Part shown: piece by piece, positions 8,133 to 13,546 of the stretch
Numbering within the stretch: the stretch's first letter is position 1
Layout of the letters: every line of letters begins with the position of its first letter
Source of the DNA: a virus
Reading direction: 5' to 3' (one strand)
DNA: 26,204 nucleotides
IMG/VR virus record: IMGVR_UViG_3300024518_002072
Span: 1 to 26,204 of that record
The notes under the pieces: generated by a model
What the model was told of the DNA's origin: nothing
Databases searched by the model: none
What the model saw: only the letters and a program-made list of their open reading frames with translations
Program-made: the position numbers and the translations under genes

Positions 8133-8664
8133 TGACTAACTTATTTGCAGCCGAAAACGCCATTCGCTGACCGTCCGTCAGCTCTGCCATGGGTAGTCCG
8201 TAGTAGCGCTCCGGTCTTTGGTTTCTAATCAGACCTGCCCCGGTTGCCACATCACAGCACTCACTCATCGCAACTACAATAGAAAAATTTGAAGGCGCCT
8301 TTGCACCCTTAGAAAGAACGTTCTTCCAGAGCTGGGCGTCCTGGGATGCTAGCGATGGGCAAATTGCTCCGAAAGCCCTGCTGAACGCGCTCATGAGGAG
8401 CCTGCACTCCATTGTTTCAAGAAGCCCAACCTCTTTCCCGGAGTTGAACGCCAGCTCGCCATCGCAAAAAATTGACCTTGCGGCAACCTCGTGCTCTCCG
8501 CCCTCATCAATTGCTCGGTGAACCTCTTCGGAGGTTAGGGCATGAGCCCACAGCTCGAATCTGCTCAAAAGATATATGCGATGCTCGATCTTAATTTTAG
8601 GCCGAGGTCGCCTGATAAGCATCCGAAACAACGCAGCGGGCTCTATGTCTTTAGGGGGCTTCAC
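8101..8664 (-). CDS. Putative tail assembly protein (follows tail tube)
   Basis: This 187-aa protein of unknown family lies directly after the second tail-tube gene and overlaps the next gene by 32 nt. It starts at a GTG, three bases after the upstream TAG, with AGGA just before the start. An internal ATG at residue 14 is an alternative. The N-terminus is basic (LIRRPRPKIKIEHRIYLLSRFE) and the rest is mixed helical with four cysteines, including a CC pair in MSECCDVATG. The gene pair 8101-8664 / 7401-8132 occupies the slot where tail-assembly chaperone pairs usually occur. The function is inferred from that position, as no conserved motif was recognised. Confidence 0.5.
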   Translation of the reverse strand: MKPPKDIEPAALFRMLIRRPRPKIKIEHRIYLLSRFELWAHALTSEEVHRAIDEGGEHEVAARSIFCDGELAFNSGKEVGLLETMECRLLMSAFSRAFGAICPSLASQDAQLWKNVLSKGAKAPSNFSIVVAMSECCDVATGAGLIRNQRPERYYGLPMAELTDGQRMAFSAANKLVNEQIEADSKE

Positions 8665-8667
8665 TTC

Positions 8668-9081
8668 CTACTCGAAAAAACTAGATCCTTTTCCAACAAA
8701 TACGAAAGAAAGGGCCGACGTTTGACCCACCGAGCCACTTCGATTTACCGACGTGATAAAGCCCCTCGTAATAAGGCGTCTCCCAGTGCTCCCCTCTTGA
8801 AGCATTATCTCAATCTCGTCGTTGTTGGCCATCATCGCCTCGTACTCAGGGTACATGTCTGCCGACCTGCCGTCGTTGAATGCGGCAAATACGCCCGTGT
8901 CTAAGGGGATCACGTTGCTTACCGTAATGCGGCGAACCAGCGGCCCCGTTGTTACGCCCTCGAAGCCATTGACAACCGAATACACTTCGGCTGTCGCTTT
9001 CTCAAGAGACGTTTCAACGGAAACCGCTTCTGCGAGTACGTTGCCGTTAAGGACAACATAGATGTTGCTATAGATCGCCAC
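8668..9081 (-). CDS. Tail tube protein, second paralogue
   Basis: This 137-aa protein is clearly related to the gene just upstream of it (9094-9465). The two share the N-terminal pattern MA[IL]YS with LAE..[SV].ETSL, the middle VSNVIPL against ASNVIPL, and the end RG[FY]IT followed by a beta-strand and G.G[ST].FE. Compared with the first copy it carries an insertion of about 10-15 residues after VIPL (VFAAFNDGRSADMYPEYE). Beta-rich proteins of this size directly after a sheath gene are tail-tube subunits. It starts at GTG with AAGG about 10 nt upstream. It may be a second tube or a tube-terminal ring protein. The family is well supported by the internal comparison; the division of labour is unknown. 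Confidence 0.65.
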   Translation of the reverse strand: MAIYSNIYVVLNGNVLAEAVSVETSLEKATAEVYSVVNGFEGVTTGPLVRRITVSNVIPLDTGVFAAFNDGRSADMYPEYEAMMANNDEIEIMLQEGSTGRRLITRGFITSVNRSGSVGQTSALSFVFVGKGSSFFE

Positions 9082-9093
9082 TCAGCCCAAACC

Positions 9094-9465
9094 TTACTCG
9101 AAGGCTGTACCAGTCCCTCTGAACGTAAACGATATTGTCACCGTGGCGCCAACACCGGCAGCTCTCGGAACTTCGGTAATGTACCCACGAGTAACGCAGG
9201 TTTTGCCGCTCCCGATCTCCTGGATTTTTAACTCCACCTCAGTGGATTTAAGCATGAGCTTTTCAAAATCCACTTCTACACCGGTTAGGGGAATTACATT
9301 GGACGCTGACACCGTTCTCATGATCGGGCTTGGGGTAATACCCTTCCACCCGTCCTTGATTGTCATAACATCCTGGATGTCTGCCGATAGGGACGTTTCG
9401 ATCGAGGTGTTCTCGGCCAACAAGATCCCATCGAGCGTCAGATTTAACTGTGAATAGAGTGCCAT
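9094..9465 (-). CDS. Tail tube protein, first paralogue
   Basis: This 123-aa beta-rich protein is encoded directly after the tail sheath, with a one-base TAATG overlap. In contractile phages this slot almost always encodes the inner tube subunit, which stacks as hexameric rings inside the sheath. The sequence shows alternating strands (LNLTLDGILLAENTSIETSL, MRTVSASNVIPLTGVEVDF, ATVTISFTFRGTG) and no long helices, as in Gp19/Mu gpM-type tubes. Its closest relative in the window is the next gene. A GGGAG element about 11 nt upstream of the ATG can act as ribosome site. It is the better candidate for the main tube subunit because it adjoins the sheath gene and lacks the insertion seen in the second copy. 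Confidence 0.7.
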   Translation of the reverse strand: MALYSQLNLTLDGILLAENTSIETSLSADIQDVMTIKDGWKGITPSPIMRTVSASNVIPLTGVEVDFEKLMLKSTEVELKIQEIGSGKTCVTRGYITEVPRAAGVGATVTISFTFRGTGTAFE

Positions 9466-11036
9466 TAGTAAGAAGCTCCCGTTTCTTGAATGGTGAACTC
9501 GCCCTTGTACAAGTGCTCCACCGAGTAGAAGTCAACGCTAACCGCGATACCAGCGGTTACCTTTTTAGCCACGATGCTGCCCTTCATGTCGGTAACCTTG
9601 TCGGGCGCCAAAATCGGCCCTTGGTATTGGCCAAGAGGGGTTGAACCCGTCAAGTCATCGATCACCTGCTTCATCATCGCAGCGACCTGCTGAGGAGTGG
9701 TCGTTCGAGCGGTCGCAGACTGTCCCTGAATGGGATTGTCTGAAACGAATGGCTGCTTAGTGCTGCTCCATCGCTGCTTCACGAGGTTCCAGGCAAAGTC
9801 GATCACACTCGTGATGTGGCCGGGTCGGGCTCGAAAGTCGCTGTCTCCAGCAGAGTTCTGACATCGAGAAGTAATGAACCTAACAAGATAGGCTTTTCCG
9901 TCAGGGCGGAAAGCAATTGGGGATACCCCGTTGTTAAGATCAGCTCGCTGCTCAGTTGTCGTCGGTCGGTCGTTGACGTCAAACGGCGCCAAGATCTGAT
10001 ACACTGCCGAGTCAGAGCTTTGATAGCCGGCAAAGTTAGCCGCCGGCTGAGCAACCTGCTGGCTTCTCACAACCGCAGTGTTCTGAGCCGCAAGCATGGC
10101 AGGAGTCCAGTCGTTCCGCTCCGTGTGAAACACGAATCCACGAACACTGTTCAGCGCCGTACCTACACTCGTTGCGCCCGCCTGATCGTCCACGAAAGCG
10201 CTGAGAGCGCACTGCTCTTTGCCGTTGATGGGAAGCGCCTGAGTGCGAATCATCGCCATCAACTCGCCATTCTGGCCATCATTGTCAACAACTGGCGCGG
10301 TATTACCAACTGTCGAGCTGGCGCTGTTTTGATGCCATGGTGAGACTTGGTAATAAATCTCGCTGTTAGCAACAGAATCAATTGCAGTTGTCCCAATATC
10401 TGGGACCGTCCCAGCCTGCGTGACCGTCTTCACAATAGTGGTAGTGGTTGGCTTATCAAACGACATCCTGATCCCAAAGGTCAGCCCAGGGTCACCAATA
10501 ATGAAGTTGCCCCGGAGGCCAGCGTTAGCTGCCTCTATCGTAACAAGGCCGGCAGCAGCAATAGCTGTTACCGGAAGAGTGGCATCAGCCCCAGCGTTAA
10601 TCGCATCAGCCGCAGCCGCTGCAATAATCGTGGGGGTGTCACCGTTGCCTACGGGCACGTACATCGTTTCGCCAATTACGTTAATCTCAAGAGTGGTCGT
10701 TGCGTCAGAATTTGTCGCAAATAAGAACGTACACTCAGCAGACATTCCAGCGCTCTCCGTGACAGCAACGCCATATACCGTGGCGCCGCTATCTACAGCG
10801 GTGTACTTCATGTACATCTGATAAAGCTCAGACCGCACTCCAAACCGCGCCTGGGCATCTGAGTCATCAGAGATGAATCGCCCAAGAGCGTCCAGCGGCT
10901 CACTGCCGGCTGCTGTGATATTTCCGTATAAAACGACTTCGCGGTTTGGGCCTTGGCTCGAAAGCCCAGCTCCAAAAATTAACTCTCTCCGCGTTGCCGG
11001 AATTGGATCGTTAGGGTCGATTCCAGTAAGTGCCAT
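9465..11036 (-). CDS. Contractile tail sheath protein, Mu gpL-like
   Basis: This 523-aa protein is the sheath subunit, whose contraction drives the tube through the host envelope. The support is the length, the order sheath-tube-tube-assembly genes-tape measure, and typical sequence: an N-terminal region with PATRRELIFGAGLSS and VVLYGNITAAG, an Ala/Thr-rich beta domain (about 100-190), and a C-terminal domain from about residue 270 containing RGFVFHTERNDW, ADLNNGVSPIAFRPDG, KAYLVRFITSR, and an ending with VAKKVTAGIAVSVDFYSVEH. The last part matches the conserved C-terminal domain that interlocks sheath subunits. It starts at ATG in a TAATG overlap with the previous gene, with a purine-rich AAAGGAAAGGGG ribosome site. 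It establishes that the phage is a myovirus. Confidence 0.88.
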   Translation of the reverse strand: MALTGIDPNDPIPATRRELIFGAGLSSQGPNREVVLYGNITAAGSEPLDALGRFISDDSDAQARFGVRSELYQMYMKYTAVDSGATVYGVAVTESAGMSAECTFLFATNSDATTTLEINVIGETMYVPVGNGDTPTIIAAAAADAINAGADATLPVTAIAAAGLVTIEAANAGLRGNFIIGDPGLTFGIRMSFDKPTTTTIVKTVTQAGTVPDIGTTAIDSVANSEIYYQVSPWHQNSASSTVGNTAPVVDNDGQNGELMAMIRTQALPINGKEQCALSAFVDDQAGATSVGTALNSVRGFVFHTERNDWTPAMLAAQNTAVVRSQQVAQPAANFAGYQSSDSAVYQILAPFDVNDRPTTTEQRADLNNGVSPIAFRPDGKAYLVRFITSRCQNSAGDSDFRARPGHITSVIDFAWNLVKQRWSSTKQPFVSDNPIQGQSATARTTTPQQVAAMMKQVIDDLTGSTPLGQYQGPILAPDKVTDMKGSIVAKKVTAGIAVSVDFYSVEHLYKGEFTIQETGASY

Positions 11037-11374
11037 TACTCGTTACCCCTTTCCTTTGAAGTTTCTGCCTTTTCGCTTTTTGCTTTAGGCTTCGGTTTAG
11101 ATTTAGATGAAACCGAAGCGAGAGCATCGGCTGAAGAGTCGGCGTAAACATACTCTCCTAGTTGTTTTAATGTCCCACGAGATACTGCTTTTACCAGATG
11201 TGGGTGGTACTCCGCTGCGATGGTGCAGGGAACATACCTATCACCGTGAGACTTTGCTGCCTTGCGTTGCTCAAGAGACTTTCTGGTTTGAGCAACGTAG
11301 CGATTTGCAATATCGCTATGCGGATCGGTCACGAGTGTCCCCTGGACACCTTCAAGCACCATGTACCTCTTCAT
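11036..11374 (-). CDS. Small hypothetical protein preceding tail sheath
   Basis: This 112-aa protein was not recognised as a named family. Residues 1-75 are compact and mixed (MVLEGVQGTLVTDPHSD, YVPCTIAAEYHPHLVKAVSRGTL). The last 30 residues are a low-complexity Lys/Ser/Ala/Pro tail (SKSKPKPKAKSEKAETSKERG). Its ribosome site is one of the best in the window, AAGGAG five bases before the ATG, so it may be well expressed. It overlaps the sheath start by one base (TAATG). In Mu a small gene occupies the same place before the sheath (the Gp38/DUF2635 slot), and the first part here could be a functional counterpart, but sequence similarity could not be checked. It may act in neck-to-tail joining. 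Confidence 0.55.
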   Translation of the reverse strand: MKRYMVLEGVQGTLVTDPHSDIANRYVAQTRKSLEQRKAAKSHGDRYVPCTIAAEYHPHLVKAVSRGTLKQLGEYVYADSSADALASVSSKSKPKPKAKSEKAETSKERGNE

Positions 11375-11383
11375 ACTTACTCC

Positions 11384-11899
11384 TTACGGAAGCTGACCGG
11401 CTGAATGCGCCACCCAGTCAATTCCGTTAAAATACGACTTCGCCCACCAAGACTGACTTGCGGGGAGAGAGAACAATGTTCCTGCTCCTGGACCTCCATT
11501 CACGATGTCCATCGTAAACGCGCCAAGCCCAAGTCTCAAGACGTGGATGATGTCCCCTGCCTCTGCATTTACTGTCGAAAGCGTCTTCTCTCTCGCTGCC
11601 GTGAGGGGAGATGCGGCAGGGAGAACTCGAAAGAAGTTCTCCCCTACTGTTAGAGACTGATCTGCATCCGTCAGGTCAGTGCCCTGTACAGGATTCCTGA
11701 CAAGCTTCCAGCGCCCCAGAGTGCCGCCCTGATGACCCAGGATCGTTAGAGAGTCTAGGGTTGAAACATCGCCAACAAGCCACTGGTATAGCCTCGGGGT
11801 GTCCAGGGGAGTGTTGTAATGGGTGATATCAGGGCCAAGGTCGGCCTCCATCTTAGCTTTGCTCACCCGAATCGTGGAGGCTCTTCTGGGATTAGCCAT
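11384..11899 (-). CDS. Beta-rich structural protein, hypothetical
   Basis: This 171-aa protein is of unknown family. After a basic start (MANPRRASTIRVSKAKME) it is made of short beta-prone segments with many Gly, Thr and Ser residues (YQWLVGDVSTLDSLTILGHQG, VGENFFRVLPAAS, IVNGGPGAGTLFSLPAS). It ends with YFNGIDWVAHSAGQLP, a terminal pattern (xWxxxSAGQLP) that I associate with phage virion decoration and tail proteins. It starts in a TAATG overlap with the putative neck protein and ends just ahead of the strong ribosome site of the next gene. A virion structural role is inferred from position and composition. Confidence 0.5.
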   Translation of the reverse strand: MANPRRASTIRVSKAKMEADLGPDITHYNTPLDTPRLYQWLVGDVSTLDSLTILGHQGGTLGRWKLVRNPVQGTDLTDADQSLTVGENFFRVLPAASPLTAAREKTLSTVNAEAGDIIHVLRLGLGAFTMDIVNGGPGAGTLFSLPASQSWWAKSYFNGIDWVAHSAGQLP

Positions 11900-12687
11900 T
11901 ATGGATCCTCTGTGCCGTCAGGAGCCGAAAGTACACGGTCCATTATAAATGTTGTTTGGGTGCCCTCGCCAGCACCATTGATACTGAAGTTACCATCATG
12001 AAGAACGTCGCCAGGATCTTCCATCGTCATCGGCTGGACCTTCTCATGAATCTTAAATACCCCTCTGAGGGCCGGGTAATCACGAGCCGAATGCTTCTTC
12101 ACTCGCCTGTCTGCACCCGGACCCTCGTCAATACCGAATCTCCCAGGTTGGCCGCCTACATATTCCCAGCCAACAACGCCAAGAGGAGCCAGCGCTTGAG
12201 CTATACCCATCCCAGCCGGGTTGCCCTTGTAGCTATAACTTGTGTGGAGCTGACGCTCGCTCATCTTGTGCATAGCCGCGTCTACAGATGAAATGAGCCC
12301 AGCTCGCCTTTGGACTTCAGAAAGCTTTGGAAGCTCAGGGAAAACGTACAGCAAGTGTAGGTTTCTGACCCTGAAACTGTAAAGCAGGGTCTTTTCCATC
12401 ACCGTGCTTATGCCTTCCCACCAAACGAAAAGACAGGGCACCGGCAATTTTACCTTAATCCCCTGCGGTTCAAGAGGGTCAAAGTCAAACTGATTCGCTG
12501 GTGGAACAGCGTCTAACATCAAGCCACTAGGTAAGATGTTCTTTAGCTTGTCATCTAATGCGTCTTTTATATAAAAGCTCGCAAAGCTAAGAACGGCTTC
12601 AATAATCGGATCGGCTAGCTTCTGGCCAACCTCTCCTGGCGCAATAGGTAGCTCTAGTGCGCCAACCGATGACGCCTCGGAGGGCAT
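11899..12687 (-). CDS. Putative neck / tail terminator protein
   Basis: This 262-aa protein lies between the head genes and the sheath. A central stretch of strands (PVPCLFVWWEGI, LLYSFRVRNLHLLYVFPEL) flanked by helices (PIIEAVLSFASFYIKDALDDKL; VQRRAGLISSVDAAMHKM) fits an alpha/beta neck protein. In Mu-type phages this place is filled by Gp37-like (DUF1834) proteins that connect the connector ring to the tail. A C-terminal 60-residue part (LRGVFKIHEKVQPM, INGAGEGTQTTFIMD) is beta-rich. The ATG directly follows the TAG of the 35-aa ORF (no spacing), and the stop overlaps the next start by one base. The neck assignment rests on context; the sequence was not matched to a named family. Confidence 0.5.
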   Translation of the reverse strand: MPSEASSVGALELPIAPGEVGQKLADPIIEAVLSFASFYIKDALDDKLKNILPSGLMLDAVPPANQFDFDPLEPQGIKVKLPVPCLFVWWEGISTVMEKTLLYSFRVRNLHLLYVFPELPKLSEVQRRAGLISSVDAAMHKMSERQLHTSYSYKGNPAGMGIAQALAPLGVVGWEYVGGQPGRFGIDEGPGADRRVKKHSARDYPALRGVFKIHEKVQPMTMEDPGDVLHDGNFSINGAGEGTQTTFIMDRVLSAPDGTEDP

Positions 12688-12795
12688 CTACTGCTCCTCC
12701 ACCGTGATCTCTTCAGGGCTACTCACCACTGTCACGGTATTACTGGCCTCTTCCACAGTTATTTCTTCAGGGCTCTGAACGACGGTTACGCTCAT
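12688..12795 (-). CDS. 35-aa microprotein made of a tandem 18-residue duplication
   Basis: This short ORF lies exactly in the gap between two genes: its ATG overlaps the previous TGA by 4 nt and its TAG directly abuts the next ATG. The product is acidic and beta-prone and has two copies of VTVV-x-SPEEITVEE starting at residues 3 and 21. Over the 14 aligned codons, 13 amino acids are identical although eight codons differ silently; the only replacement is Gln7 versus Ser25. That pattern indicates selection on the protein, so the ORF is very likely translated. The function is unknown. It may be a small virion or assembly peptide, as its neighbours are structural genes. Confidence 0.7.
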   Translation of the reverse strand: MSVTVVQSPEEITVEEASNTVTVVSSPEEITVEEQ

Positions 12796-13154
12796 CTCGT
12801 GACCTCCGGGTTCACCACGAACCTACCCTGGATCAAGCGAATGACATTCGGTGGCGCACTAGCATCAAAAACCTCAAGGTCATAAACTGCGTTCTTAAAC
12901 GCATAAGCAGCCGTCTGAACAGATGTGACAGTCAGCTTGACCTCACCATTCGTGGCAGGGGCCACAATCTCCAGACCCGCAGCAGGGCTAGATGTAAACG
13001 ACGCCAGGGACGCCACCTCCTCAGTGCTTAGCCGAACCTGCATACGGGCCTCGTAACCCGTTAAGTCTACGCCGGCGCCCGCTGCTGTGGTGTAGGTAAC
13101 CGTGAGAGTGTACGTCGATCCCTGGTCAACATGAATATTATACGTTTGAGCCAT
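12792..13154 (-). CDS. Small beta-sandwich virion protein, hypothetical
   Basis: This 120-aa all-beta protein begins MAQTYNIHVDQGSTYTLTVT and continues VDLTGYEARMQVR, NGEVKLTVTSVQTAAY, AVYDLEVFDASA and ends with RLIQGRFVVNPEVTR. This series (DQG-T ... DLTGY-x-ARMQVR ... YDLE ... G-F-V-x-PEVTR) recurs in small proteins of many tailed phages, found near head-tail genes, and is thought to form an immunoglobulin-like or baseplate-upper-protein-like sandwich. No enzymatic motif is present. The ATG follows the TAA of the zinc-ribbon candidate by 3 nt and the stop overlaps the 35-aa ORF by 4 nt. The family is recognised from memory and its exact role is not established. Confidence 0.65.
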   Translation of the reverse strand: MAQTYNIHVDQGSTYTLTVTYTTAAGAGVDLTGYEARMQVRLSTEEVASLASFTSSPAAGLEIVAPATNGEVKLTVTSVQTAAYAFKNAVYDLEVFDASAPPNVIRLIQGRFVVNPEVTR

Positions 13155-13157
13155 GAC

Positions 13158-13313
13158 TTAATTGGCCTCCTGCGGCTCGTCCTTATCGATAGGCTCACCA
13201 AACGACCCGCACACCTCACAGACAAGCTCGCCAAGCCAGATAGCTGGACAGCGAATGCACGCTCGCCATATCGGAGAATCAGGCAAAGCTTTACCCATGA
13301 AACTAATCATCAT
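13158..13313 (-). CDS. 51-aa zinc-ribbon-like microprotein
   Basis: This short ORF starts at an ATG that overlaps the TGA of the upstream gene by 4 nt (a second ATG follows at once) and stops three bases before the next gene. It has two CxxC knuckles, CIRC at residues 19-22 and CEVC at 32-35, separated by nine residues, the layout of a small treble-clef or zinc-ribbon module. The rest is a short N-terminal helix-prone segment and an acidic tail (EPIDKDEPQEAN). The frame is open upstream to 13529 without a plausible start. The function is unknown; it may bind nucleic acid or stabilise a virion protein. Confidence 0.6.
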   Translation of the reverse strand: MMISFMGKALPDSPIWRACIRCPAIWLGELVCEVCGSFGEPIDKDEPQEAN

Positions 13314-13546
13314 GGCCAACCTGGCGGCGCGTCGTCTTGCCATGCTGGCGTTTGCATCAGCGCTACCGCCTCTGCGTGAGTAAGCGACGGAAGGCCAGAG
13401 AAGGCGGGCGGAGTTGCTCCGGACCACTTCAGGACGCACTGACTTTCGTCTAGACTGGTCCTCACCGTCGCCTCTTCTTCGATAGCTTGCTCGTATTGCT
13501 CTGGCGTGGCGGGATAGTCGACAACGCAATAATTCAAATCGCTCAT
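13310..13546 (-). CDS. Small acidic hypothetical protein
   Basis: This 78-aa protein is linked on both sides by ATGA overlaps: its ATG overlaps the stop of the LamG-array gene and its TGA overlaps the next start. The sequence (MSDLNYCVVDYPATPEQYEQ ... LPSLTHAEAVALMQTPAWQD) was not matched to a family. It is acidic in the first half, and LTHAEAVALMQTPAW looks like a short helix followed by a Trp-containing turn. Small proteins after phage fibre or adhesin genes are often chaperones for them, and that is one possible role; the evidence is adjacency only. Confidence 0.5.
   Translation of the reverse strand: MSDLNYCVVDYPATPEQYEQAIEEEATVRTSLDESQCVLKWSGATPPAFSGLPSLTHAEAVALMQTPAWQDDAPPGWP

Noticed and set aside
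13158-13529. 123-aa reading of the zinc-ribbon frame
   Set aside because: The upstream 70 residues are Arg-rich antisense-frame sequence of the 78-aa gene. The ATG at 13313 forms a normal ATGA junction.
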